The translations under genes and the position numbers were made by a program. The notes below the pieces were generated by a model. It saw nothing but the letters and a program-made list of their open reading frames with translations, was not told the DNA's origin and searched no databases. 64,000 nt of DNA from GCA-2720865 sp047630275 (lineage in GTDB: Bacteria > Bdellovibrionota > Bacteriovoracia > Bacteriovoracales > Bacteriovoracaceae): assembly GCA_047630275.1 (NCBI GenBank), contig JBLHVN010000001.1, forward strand, positions 434,001 to 498,000, in the 5' to 3' direction. Positions 25,201-33,377 of this stretch are shown here, in pieces (the first letter of the stretch is position 1; each line of letters opens with the position of its first letter).

Positions 25201-28200
25201 ACTTGATATAGCCTCTTTGGCAACTGCGGACGAAACAATCGGTATAAAGATTGACTCTAATAATGATGTTATTAACTCCGAAGGATATTCTTATAACGGA
25301 GCGGCTTCTCCTCCAGTTGATCTAGGTACGGCCAGAGCAATTGTTGGCTCAACAACTGTTTGGACAGGTGGAGCTAGTACAGCTTGGAATAATGGAGGGA
25401 ACTGGAATGGCGGCGTTCCAAATTCGACATTAAATTGTATTATTAATGATGCAGCAAATGATCCTTCAATTGCTGGGGTAACCGCTAATTGTAAATCTTT
25501 AACAATCGGAAATGGTACTTTGAGTATGAGTGGCGGTGCTACTTTAAACCTCTATGGTGGATTTACAAACACAGGTACCTTTAATCAAAATGGACAAACA
25601 TTTAATATGGTGGATGATGGGGTTAACCCTACCACTCAGACTATTGATACAACGTCTGCAATTGAAACTCTCGGGTTCAACAAAACGGCTGGTGGTTCAA
25701 TAGTCATTGGTTCTGGAACTCTAGAGATAACAAATACCTTAAACTTTGGAGCATCTAATAGCTTTGAGTTTAATGTTCAAGATGGAAAGACTTTAAAATT
25801 AAATGGTGGGGCTACAGTTAGTTCTGCGACTTTAAAGATTGAAGGTGGCGGAACGACCCAAGTTGCTTCTGGGCAAACAATGACTGTTTCGGGCGGTACT
25901 TTAAATATGGATGGAGTCGCCGAGGCCATGCCTAATACTGAGGCTGCAAGTTACTATTCAAACTTCTCATCAAAGAAAGCAAAGATGGAAGCTATTTCTG
26001 GAAGCTTTGGCTTTAGCGCGACATCAGGCTCTGTAGGTCTTGATGGTTTTGTTTTTGATGGTCTTGATACCAATGGATTAAGCATCGGTGGAACAGCGGT
26101 ATTATCAAATATGGATGGTGGGCAATTTGCAGGTCTATCTACGAGCTATGGGTCAGTAAAAGTTTTAAACATAAATACTACAGGAAGTATTCCTGCTGCT
26201 GCCACTAAGATTGGGATCAATTGGGAAACTAGTGCTGGAACTGAAGGAAATACCCCGGCGAATACAGAAAATTATCAGCTAGCTGCCTCAACTGGTTGTG
26301 GTTCTCAGACTATGGATATCACAGAATGGTATGGTGACTGGTATGATGAAGTAACTACTTTTGATACAAGTACTAAAGTTAGTACGGCATCATGTAATAT
26401 TAATTTCAATGGTTCTGTTTCAGCGGTAAGTTTATTAAGTTATACGGCCACTCCTTATAATGCAGCAGTTGACCTTGAGTGGGAAACAATCTTTGAGCAA
26501 GATCACTCTGGCTTCAACGTCTTTAGAGCAGGTGAAGATGGCGAAAACTTTTTACAGATTAACCCTGAGCTTATAAGAAATAACCTAAGTTCAGTTTCCT
26601 ATAAAGGTAAGTATCGTTTTGTTGATAATGACGTGGAAAATGGAGAAACATATCAATACTATATTCAAGATATTGATAAGTTTGGAAATACCGAGCTTCA
26701 TGGACCGAGAACGGTAACACCTCTTGCTACTTACGGAGCAGTGCCTGCTGCTGGTGGCGGGGTTAATGATGGTGGATCTAATGATGATGATGGAGAAGCA
26801 GATGTAACGGACCCAGGATCCATTGCCAATCCTTCATTTAAAGATTTAGGTGATGGGGTACAGATCCTTTCTCAAACTTCGACTCATTTAAGAATAAAGA
26901 TCACTCCCCCTACGGCTAACTTTAGCGCGAGTTCATGGAATGGATCTTATGAACAAGTAAGCATGTCTAGCTATGCTAAGACTCAAGAAGCCGGTAAACC
27001 TGAACTATTAAAAAGAAACCTTTTAGTTGAAGTTTATCCTTTTGCTACTTCAGCTACACTTCAAAATAATACTCAAACTCAATCAGCAATTGGTCCTAAA
27101 GCAATGCAGCCAGCTCCTGATTATGTATTAAACGGATCTAATATCTTAGAACCTGTTTATGCCATTGATTCAAGCTTTTATAATGTAAGTCAGTTAAGAC
27201 CAGCAAACTTTGTCACAGTCGATACGGATCTATTAAGTGTAAGTGGGAAAAAATTCATCAAGATTTCCATTGATCCTCTTAGTTATAACCCGGTAACAAG
27301 TGATCTAAATCGTCTTGATTCGGCAATCATTGATATTGCTATTGATGGAAATAGCTGGGAAGTTGACCCTCCTGCTGACGCTACTGACTATAATGCTAAT
27401 ATCGTAGCTAATACATTAAGAATTGATTTTACTTCTAAGGGTATGATCGAAGTTCTGTATGACGATATCGTCAGTAGTAATAATGAAGCTCCTTTTGAAA
27501 ATGCTGATACTTCAGAGCTCCGTCTTTATAATGGTAATACTGAGATTCCTCTTTATCTAGTTGATGGGGATGGAGTCTTTAACTCTGGTGATAAACTTTA
27601 TTTTTATGGTGATTACGTTGAAGCTAAGGATGACTTAAAGAATCAGAGAGTTCTTAGTACGCAAAATATTTATGGGGTGGCAGCGGCTCCACTTCGCTTT
27701 TCTACTATCGATGGATCAGCAACGACCGGAAGAGTAGGGGCCAATCCTTATTCAAGTTATACGGTAGTCGCTGATCAAAATAATGACATCTTAATGTATG
27801 AAAATCTAGGAGATGATCAAGATCACTTTATTTGGAAAGTCTTAAGAGCAACTGGAGGCTATGATACCTTGAGTATGAGCATTGAGCTTCCTTATTTAAA
27901 CTCAGCATATACTGATGACGTTAATTTAAGCCTTACTTTAAAAGGTAAAGAACTTGGCTGGAATGAAACAGAATATGATCACCATGTAGGAGTCTTTATT
28001 AATGGTTCAGGAACTGCTAATAAGACTTTTACTTTCTCAACAAAAGAAATTCAGACCCTAGACTTTACTCTGCCACATAGTTTATTCACAGCTGGTACGA
28101 ACACAGTTGTAGTGAAGGCTCTAGGTACTTATGCTTCAGCTGTTAGTGTCTTAGAAACTGTGGCTATTGATAAGTTGAGCCTAACCTACTTTGGTGCTAA

Positions 28201-29812
28201 AGGCAGTACTAGTGATAGAGTTGAATTTACTAATGATGACCCGAATACTTTAGTAACGATGGAAGGCTTCTCAGGACCCGCAATCGAACTTTGGGATATA
28301 TCAGACTTAACTCAACCAGGATTTGTTACCAACGGTTCTGTCTATAGTACTGACGGTAACACCACTTATAAAATGGATTTTGAGGCCAATGATAACTCTG
28401 CTGAACTTGGGACTAAGTATTATGGTGTGCTAGTTGGAAGCTATTTAAAACCATCAGGCTTAAGTTTATCTTCTGGCTTTCAATTACCTCTTAAGAGTTC
28501 ATCTAATAAGGCTGATCTATTGATTGTCGGTCACAAAAGCTTAACTGATAAAACTTCTGAACTTGTTTCTCAAAGAGAAGGGCAAGGGCTTACGACTAAA
28601 GTAATTACACTAGATCAAATCTATGCTGAATTCTCAAATGGGCTTGTTAGTGCAAAAGCTATTAGAGACTTTGTCAGCTATACCCAGTCAAACTGGAGTG
28701 CACCTTACCCTAAGTATCTTCTTCTCTTAGGGGACGGGAGCTTTGACCCTAAGAAGAACCTCTCCTCTACAACTAAAGAAACAGGAGATATTCCAATGAC
28801 TTTAGAAGGGGCTAGATTCTTTGACTACGCCACAGATAATTATTTTGTCAGTACAACGTCTTCATATCTACCACAATTAGCTGTGGGAAGGATTCCAACC
28901 AATGACCCTGCTAAGATAGAATCATATATTTCTAAGATGCTTCTTTATGAAAATGGAACCACATCACCATCTGAAGGTCTTATGGAGTTAAGCTTTATCT
29001 CTGGTGAAGAGAATGGAGCAGGGGATGTAACTGATCCTAATGAAGATAAGTTTGATGAACGTATTAGTGAACTGACAAGTCTAAGCTCAAGATTTACTAA
29101 TGATACACTTCACTGGCATACCCTTGGTGGAAATGCTCCAACTAAAACTGCTGTCATCGATAGATTCACTAATTCGACACCATTTATGATGACTTATATG
29201 GGTCACGGGGCTCCTAATCAATGGGGATCACTTAGCTTTATGGTTAACGACGATATGGATTCTTTAAATAACTCTAAGCTTCCAGTAGTCATGAGTTTAA
29301 ATTGTGATAATGCCCAATTCTATGATCCTGAAAGGACCAACCTTACAAGAAGTATGGGAGAGGCCTTGATCTTAAATGAAAATGGCGGAGCTATTTCTTT
29401 TATTGGCTCGAGTACTCAAACAACACCAGCGGCCCAAACTTATTTTGCTAAAGCTTTTTATTCAAAAGTGATCGAAGAGACTAACAAGGTATATCATAGA
29501 GTCACTTTAGGTGAGATTCTTCAGGAGACGAAGATCACTCTTGGAACAGATAATTATTCAAAAGACATCACTAGATCAACTATGCTCTTTGGTGATCCCT
29601 CTATGCCGATTCCAGCAGCTCTTTTTGCTCCTGCACCTCCTCCAGTCGATTCTAATCCTGTTGCAGGTGGCGGCGGCGGCGGTTGTTCAGCAGCTGCCTC
29701 AGGTACGGACGGTTCAAATGGACCTAGCTGGCCTGAAGGTATTCTTGAATTTCTTATGCTTTTCGCTCTTGGTTGGGGTTTAAGAAGGCTACAAAAGCGC
29801 TATTTAGCCTGA
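22268..29812 (+). CDS. Giant secreted C25 (gingipain-type) cysteine protease with C-terminal sorting tail
   Basis: A 2514-residue protein. The TTG start follows CGGAG by 9 bases and opens a signal peptide (MYKNLILFLIIISTLGVEMASA). Residues 25-1370 hold three long modules, each introduced by a W..NxNW..xxPNS block (about residues 28, 537 and 1029), with beta-helix-like repeats. A fibronectin-III-like domain (about 1387-1480) and a linker precede a C25 peptidase domain (about 2080-2460) with catalytic His2313 in YMGHGAP and Cys2346 in SLNCDNA. The tail has a glycine run ending in Cys2473, then one hydrophobic helix and RRLQKR: a MYXO-CTERM-like surface-anchoring signal. Probably a surface or released protease. 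It stands alone as a transcription unit. Confidence 0.88.
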   Translation: MYKNLILFLIIISTLGVEMASAACGANTRQWEADAGSDNWNTNNNWNAANRPNSAGENALIVSDWFFPRYPNSTYTLGCIDIQSGKLTVTRNRTVTLTGDYFRNPNTNSLVIGGNTWEVYMNGTAVQEFLNVDPIARLRIGNGTTVNLKEEFNITNRFLIDAGAGNINIEDSVTIDSTASDVTIPSSATVTVQSGAIFRVLRNLTVNGVLKVEAGGLLEIGNGSTLTVAAGGLIQLAGSPGNVAKVDANDAGSFTFNVAGDFNAEYFSINRTSAAGLNVTGNIQKLDNGDFHFIATNGYAMTLGAAATIPSTSSSVGFFEEGGTGTQRNVNATSFNVSNLSFSNWSGIGDTANETDPNGRISWGTEATPKLQIVDRAAVGEPPSTIGVSSADTQFITIGFSMTGSATSSSYIDTILFTIGGVNNAADISALKVYKDVNSNCTYNAGTDTQIGSDLVPIGSPAEATLTLGATDVVVQDTTEKCIFVFLATSASAQDGSTLAVSIAKTDDITNSENYDWSTSGGPPLVGGFAEINGSNTRVWAGGYGNPTTGGNFAQNNQWLPAGFPNSTLDCQIGEGYSFPFFADTTERSCLNASLPANGRMSWQNRTTTWSVYGSLTIGNNYTFTQAASGTLAFKGVGNQSISAETDFPGNLNIANTGGSVWLNNDWVVSGNLTVNSGDFVVTTGNTLSIGGSVTVNGGRLIIEPGATLEVADNSTVTVGASGEIRVLGTSGQTANIRTASTAEDWNMVVNGTIAAQYYSFSNLNTTGVTINSGASIDATYYLQNGTFSYPVNNTTTFLTLNRQIPGNALNNVTFDSGGSPRTGITNITTSAAAGTLNITDWNGDWGGESFDSDPTYNVTWGTQTNTIDVTQDATTSGGMDQGSTYVIGRFAFKQTQAGAFNDTDITELAFTLYGTGDGADVAQLKAYYETDCNSAGGTLLGTATFSGVPAKATISNITGATISAHATAPPTACVYVELDIASLATADETIGIKIDSNNDVINSEGYSYNGAASPPVDLGTARAIVGSTTVWTGGASTAWNNGGNWNGGVPNSTLNCIINDAANDPSIAGVTANCKSLTIGNGTLSMSGGATLNLYGGFTNTGTFNQNGQTFNMVDDGVNPTTQTIDTTSAIETLGFNKTAGGSIVIGSGTLEITNTLNFGASNSFEFNVQDGKTLKLNGGATVSSATLKIEGGGTTQVASGQTMTVSGGTLNMDGVAEAMPNTEAASYYSNFSSKKAKMEAISGSFGFSATSGSVGLDGFVFDGLDTNGLSIGGTAVLSNMDGGQFAGLSTSYGSVKVLNINTTGSIPAAATKIGINWETSAGTEGNTPANTENYQLAASTGCGSQTMDITEWYGDWYDEVTTFDTSTKVSTASCNINFNGSVSAVSLLSYTATPYNAAVDLEWETIFEQDHSGFNVFRAGEDGENFLQINPELIRNNLSSVSYKGKYRFVDNDVENGETYQYYIQDIDKFGNTELHGPRTVTPLATYGAVPAAGGGVNDGGSNDDDGEADVTDPGSIANPSFKDLGDGVQILSQTSTHLRIKITPPTANFSASSWNGSYEQVSMSSYAKTQEAGKPELLKRNLLVEVYPFATSATLQNNTQTQSAIGPKAMQPAPDYVLNGSNILEPVYAIDSSFYNVSQLRPANFVTVDTDLLSVSGKKFIKISIDPLSYNPVTSDLNRLDSAIIDIAIDGNSWEVDPPADATDYNANIVANTLRIDFTSKGMIEVLYDDIVSSNNEAPFENADTSELRLYNGNTEIPLYLVDGDGVFNSGDKLYFYGDYVEAKDDLKNQRVLSTQNIYGVAAAPLRFSTIDGSATTGRVGANPYSSYTVVADQNNDILMYENLGDDQDHFIWKVLRATGGYDTLSMSIELPYLNSAYTDDVNLSLTLKGKELGWNETEYDHHVGVFINGSGTANKTFTFSTKEIQTLDFTLPHSLFTAGTNTVVVKALGTYASAVSVLETVAIDKLSLTYFGAKGSTSDRVEFTNDDPNTLVTMEGFSGPAIELWDISDLTQPGFVTNGSVYSTDGNTTYKMDFEANDNSAELGTKYYGVLVGSYLKPSGLSLSSGFQLPLKSSSNKADLLIVGHKSLTDKTSELVSQREGQGLTTKVITLDQIYAEFSNGLVSAKAIRDFVSYTQSNWSAPYPKYLLLLGDGSFDPKKNLSSTTKETGDIPMTLEGARFFDYATDNYFVSTTSSYLPQLAVGRIPTNDPAKIESYISKMLLYENGTTSPSEGLMELSFISGEENGAGDVTDPNEDKFDERISELTSLSSRFTNDTLHWHTLGGNAPTKTAVIDRFTNSTPFMMTYMGHGAPNQWGSLSFMVNDDMDSLNNSKLPVVMSLNCDNAQFYDPERTNLTRSMGEALILNENGGAISFIGSSTQTTPAAQTYFAKAFYSKVIEETNKVYHRVTLGEILQETKITLGTDNYSKDITRSTMLFGDPSMPIPAALFAPAPPPVDSNPVAGGGGGGCSAAASGTDGSNGPSWPEGILEFLMLFALGWGLRRLQKRYLA

Positions 29813-29883
29813 GAATCTAACTACTTAGACAATTGTATAAACTGCATACCCGCTTGTCAGAAGGGGGCTAAATAGCTAGATTC
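29813..29883. terminator. Inverted repeat after the protease gene
   Basis: GAATCTAACTACTTAG (29813-29828) and CTAAATAGCTAGATTC (29868-29883) pair at 13 of 16 positions around a 39-base loop. It lies between the protease stop and the rlmN start. It lacks a T run, so terminator, attenuator or a relic of a mobile repeat are all possible. Confidence 0.3.
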
Positions 29884-29889
29884 CGGTTG

Positions 29890-30957
29890 ATGAAAACTGA
29901 TTCTAAACCAAATATTTACGGCTATCCATTGCCGCTTCTAAGACAAGTCTTAGCAGATAATAAATTACCTAAATTCAACGCTGATCAGATCTTTAACTGG
30001 GCCTATCGAAATTTTAAATATGATCCTATCGAGTGGACTAATATTGGAAAGAAGACCTTAGAATTCATCAATGAAAACTTTGATACTTCAATTCCAAAGA
30101 TTGTTTGGAACGGCCTTTCAAAAGATGGAACAAGAAAATTTCTTCTAGCAATGAACGATGGTAAAACTGTCGAGGCCGTTGCTATTCCCGCTAGAGATAG
30201 GCTGACTTTATGTATCTCTTCACAGGTAGGTTGCGCCATCGGTTGTACTTTTTGTCATACAGGAACCATGGGACTTACTCGTCATCTTCAAGGTGGAGAG
30301 ATCGTTGGTCAGTACCTAGCCGTTCAAAAGTTTCTACACGAAAAAGATGAACCAAGATTATCAAATATCGTTTATATGGGACAAGGTGAGCCTCTTCATA
30401 ACTTTGATAATGTAAAAGCTTCAGCAGAAGTCTTCATTGAACCAAAAGGCTTAGGTCTTTCTCAAAGAAAAGTAACTCTTTCAACTTCGGGTTTAATTCC
30501 TGCCATTGAAAGGCTAATGGAGTTTCCACCGATTAATATAGCAATCTCTCTTCACGCCGCTCACGACGATATTAGAACAGAGCTTATGCCAATCAATAAA
30601 AGATACGATTTAACAAAACTCTTTGAGGCCATTAAGTTAATACCTCTTAAGGCCCATAGAAGAATTACTTATGAGTATATTCTTATTAAAGAATTAAACG
30701 ACCGTCCTGAAGACGTGGATGCTCTAGTAAAGCTTCTTCCTAAAAAAGAATCTAAGATCAATATCATTCCTTTTAACGAATACCCTGAGTCTAAGTTTAA
30801 GCAACCAACCAATGAAACCATCAAGTGGTTTATGGATGAGTTAAACAGAAGAGGTATAGTCACTACTGTTCGCGCAGCGAAGGGTGATGATATCTTGGCC
30901 GCCTGTGGGCAGCTTAAGAGTCATGCTGAGACTGGTAAGTTGAACTTGTGGGAATAG
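29890..30957 (+). CDS. rlmN: RlmN, 23S rRNA/tRNA adenine-C2 methyltransferase
   Basis: About 355 residues from the ATG at 29890 (an in-frame TTG precedes it directly). Radical-SAM enzyme with the cluster motif CAIGCTFCHTG, the SAM-binding GQGEPLHNFDNV block, and the C-terminal catalytic cysteine in DILAACGQL. It methylates A2503 of 23S rRNA and A37 of some tRNAs. The N-terminal helical domain (YPLPLLRQVLADNKLPKFNA) is typical. The stop TAG is itself the first part of a 19-bp REP-like repeat. Confidence 0.95.
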   Translation: MKTDSKPNIYGYPLPLLRQVLADNKLPKFNADQIFNWAYRNFKYDPIEWTNIGKKTLEFINENFDTSIPKIVWNGLSKDGTRKFLLAMNDGKTVEAVAIPARDRLTLCISSQVGCAIGCTFCHTGTMGLTRHLQGGEIVGQYLAVQKFLHEKDEPRLSNIVYMGQGEPLHNFDNVKASAEVFIEPKGLGLSQRKVTLSTSGLIPAIERLMEFPPINIAISLHAAHDDIRTELMPINKRYDLTKLFEAIKLIPLKAHRRITYEYILIKELNDRPEDVDALVKLLPKKESKINIIPFNEYPESKFKQPTNETIKWFMDELNRRGIVTTVRAAKGDDILAACGQLKSHAETGKLNLWE

Positions 30958-30974
30958 GTACACGCTTCCTTTTC
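30956..30974 (+). repeat. REP-like 19-bp repeat, copy 1 (overlapping rlmN stop)
   Basis: AGGTACACGCTTCCTTTTC starts within the TAG stop of rlmN. It matches exactly the copies at 31686-31704 (same orientation) and 31911-31929 (inverted). Confidence 0.9.
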
Positions 30975-30988
30975 GAAAATTCAATTGT

Positions 30989-31612
30989 TTATGTTGGCTG
31001 ACTTTTAAGTATATTTTGGATTCCTCTTCTACATTGCTTGTTGAATTTAAAAAGGGGTTTAGATAGTCCCTTTCTGATTGTGTCTTCTAACTCGCTTCCG
31101 TGTCTTTCTTCCATCCATTGTCTGTAGTCAAAATAGTCGAGGTGAACCTTGATTCCAAGTTTTCTAATCTGGGCAGGACTATAGCGTAAACTTGAATATG
31201 GGTAGTCGATGCAAAATTGGCATAGACTTGCACGGACCGGGTTTTGATAGATATAACGGTATATATTGAACAAATAAGACTTGGAATCGACGATTGTCCA
31301 TTTATAACGATTGGCAAATTTGTGGTTTTGAATTCTTGCTTCTTTATTTATCTCTTTACTCAGGCGGCGATTAAAGTGCTCCATAAATTTATCGATATTG
31401 GAATTGGGAGTCGAGACTAGAAGGTGGTAGTGATTTCCCATCAAGACAAAAGCGTGAATGATGACAGTTTCTTTTTCTAAAGCATAACTTAAGCATTCAT
31501 AACAAAGCTCCCAAATCCGAAAGAGGGGAATCTTAAACCAATCTTTGTTCGTGGTTCGAATATAAACATGGTAGGGAAATTCATTTTGGCGGATTAGATT
31601 TTTTCTTGGCAT
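30989..31612 (-). CDS. REP-associated tyrosine transposase (RAYT, Y1 family)
   Basis: A 207-residue Y1_Tnp-type protein with the His-hydrophobic-His metal site in MGNHYHLLV and the downstream catalytic-tyrosine region YRYIYQNPVRASL, with the residues NPVRA characteristic of RAYTs. It is slightly shorter than the 220-250 residues usual for the family but looks intact. RAYTs are domesticated IS200/IS605 relatives, linked to spread of short palindromic repeats, and are usually single copy. Exact 19-bp repeats lie on both sides, which supports the call. Start is the ATG at 31612, ahead of the conserved MPRKNLIRQNEFPYHVYIRT N-terminus. Confidence 0.9.
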   Translation of the reverse strand: MPRKNLIRQNEFPYHVYIRTTNKDWFKIPLFRIWELCYECLSYALEKETVIIHAFVLMGNHYHLLVSTPNSNIDKFMEHFNRRLSKEINKEARIQNHKFANRYKWTIVDSKSYLFNIYRYIYQNPVRASLCQFCIDYPYSSLRYSPAQIRKLGIKVHLDYFDYRQWMEERHGSELEDTIRKGLSKPLFKFNKQCRRGIQNILKSQPT

Positions 31613-31685
31613 TCGAGCTTTCTAGCGAAATGATCTTTTGGAGTCTCTTTTCAACTTTATTTGAATAATAATTATTTCATTTTTG

Positions 31686-31929
31686 AGGTACACGCTTCCT
31701 TTTCAAGAATCTAGGAACTTAGCTTTTGTTTTTGGTCGTATATAAGTTGAGTCATTCGAAAAAAATAATTGATGGCCTTTTTTTTACTCATAAAATAAAA
31801 AAAAGAGAACTAATTGCTTAAAAAGCTAAGAAAATTATAAGGATTCCTTAAAGAAGTTATTTATAGATGGTTGGAGGCTTAAAAAAAAGCCTTTAACTGA
31901 TTGAAAGGTGGAAAAGGAAGCGTGTACCT
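31686..31929. repeat. REPIN-like 244-bp element with perfect 19-bp inverted ends
   Basis: AGGTACACGCTTCCTTTTC at 31686-31704 and its exact reverse complement GAAAAGGAAGCGTGTACCT at 31911-31929 bound an AT-rich interior without a gene. A hairpin AGGCTT/AAGCCT (31875-31892) lies inside. The right end overlaps the TAG stop of the small leftward gene. This accounts for nearly all of the gap between the transposase and that gene. Confidence 0.85.
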
Positions 31930-32215
31930 ACTTTTCCCACTTCCAAAACATAACTTCTGGTTCGATTGAGCCTTTGTCTTTAGATGAAGGATTTCTTCCA
32001 AGCATAGTGGAATCATCCTCTTCTTCTTCAGAAGCTAGGGCACGTTCTTTTTCTTGGGTTTCCTGTACTTTGTAATGATCTTCTTCCCATTTAGTTGCGC
32101 CTTTAACTGTAGGCTCGCTATGAGGATGAAGACCAAGTTTTACTTTAGGGGCCTTGTATTCTTCGGCTCCTGCGGACAAACTGACCAAAATAAGGAGAGC
32201 TAACATTGATTTCAT
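31928..32215 (-). CDS. Small secreted acidic protein
   Basis: A 95-residue protein with a signal peptide (MKSMLALLILVSLSAGA) and a charged mature part rich in Glu and Lys (QETQEKERALASEEEEDDS). I do not recognise a family. The start has an upstream GGAG (the minus-strand sequence reads AACGGAGTGAATT before the ATG). Its stop codon forms the edge of a REP-like repeat. Likely periplasmic and natively flexible. Confidence 0.65.
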   Translation of the reverse strand: MKSMLALLILVSLSAGAEEYKAPKVKLGLHPHSEPTVKGATKWEEDHYKVQETQEKERALASEEEEDDSTMLGRNPSSKDKGSIEPEVMFWKWEK

Positions 32216-32390
32216 AATTCACTCCGTTAATATCTTTTCGGCTATTCCATGAAATAGCTTGAGACCTACGAATTTTCGCGTATTTGAGGCCTAAAATCTT
32301 GAAGGAGTGAGGGGAATTTGGGACAATATCCCAGAACCATGGAAAAGGTTTTTATGAGTACCATAACTCATCGTAATCACTGGAGTTGAT

Positions 32391-33374
32391 GTGAGTAAAT
32401 CCAAAAATAGGGCCGTCTTTGGCGTGCTTTTTCTTGTTTTTCTTTTCTTTATAATCTTGATGATCTTTGCCACCTATACAATGCAGGTGCTTCAGGACGA
32501 AAGTAGTGGCATTACTGCCTCGCGTTCTAAAGGCAAGATCGGAATCATAGAGGTTCAAGGGGTCATCATGGACTCAAAAGATACGGTGGAGCTTCTTCAT
32601 AGAGCAGAAAAAGATAAGTCCATTGAAGCGATCATCTTAAGAATCAATTCTCCCGGTGGAGCCGTAGGACCTTCTCAAGAAATCTACGAAGAGATCAGAA
32701 GAATTGATATGGCCTACGACGCTAGAATGAAAGAAGGCAAAGATAAAAAGAAAAAAGATTCTGATATTCCTGAAAGAGGCAAACCAATCTACGCAAGCTT
32801 TGGAACCATGGCCGCTAGTGGAGGTTATTATATAGGGGCGGCGGCCAGGAGAATCTATTCTAATCCTGGAACACTCACTGGCTCTATTGGGGTTATCATG
32901 CAGTTCATGGATCTATCTAAACTCTATGAACTAGCAAAGGTGAAGCAAGAGACAATTAAGGCCGGTCGCTATAAAGACGCCGGTCATCCTGATCGTCCTA
33001 TGACAACTGAAGAGCGTAAGATGTTAACTGATCTAATTGCTGGAGTTCATAAGCAGTTTCGTGATCATATCTCTGCTCCTCGCGCTAAGAAGTTAAAGCG
33101 AGACTTAAAAGAGCTTGCTCAAGGGCAAATCTTCTCAGGGGAACAAGCGCTCGAGTATGGTCTTGTTGATAGAATGGGTTCTTTATGGACAGCCGCTAGA
33201 GAAGTTCACGAAGAGTTGAACTTAGAAGGCGAGATGACCATGAAGTATATTAAGAAAAAGAAAAAGGTTAGTGTCTGGGAATTTATGGATAGCCTTGAAG
33301 AGGCCGCTAATAAACTTAGCTTTTCAACAATCTTTAATAAAGTTCCATTTTTAATGGCAAAGATGAAATATTAA
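32391..33374 (+). CDS. sppA: SppA-type signal peptide peptidase (S49)
   Basis: A 327-residue protein with a GTG start behind GGAG. One N-terminal membrane segment (residues about 10-30) is followed by the S49 domain, with the IEVQGVI and INSPGGAV blocks, the nucleophile serine in MAASGGYYIG and the general-base lysine in IKAGRYKDAG. This is the short, bacillus/archaeal-like half-length form, which assembles as an oligomer. It degrades leftover signal peptides at the inner membrane. A charged insert (KEGKDKKKKDSD) sits between the two active-site blocks. The lapB gene follows 3 bases later. Confidence 0.92.
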   Translation: MSKSKNRAVFGVLFLVFLFFIILMIFATYTMQVLQDESSGITASRSKGKIGIIEVQGVIMDSKDTVELLHRAEKDKSIEAIILRINSPGGAVGPSQEIYEEIRRIDMAYDARMKEGKDKKKKDSDIPERGKPIYASFGTMAASGGYYIGAAARRIYSNPGTLTGSIGVIMQFMDLSKLYELAKVKQETIKAGRYKDAGHPDRPMTTEERKMLTDLIAGVHKQFRDHISAPRAKKLKRDLKELAQGQIFSGEQALEYGLVDRMGSLWTAAREVHEELNLEGEMTMKYIKKKKKVSVWEFMDSLEEAANKLSFSTIFNKVPFLMAKMKY

Positions 33375-33377
33375 TTT

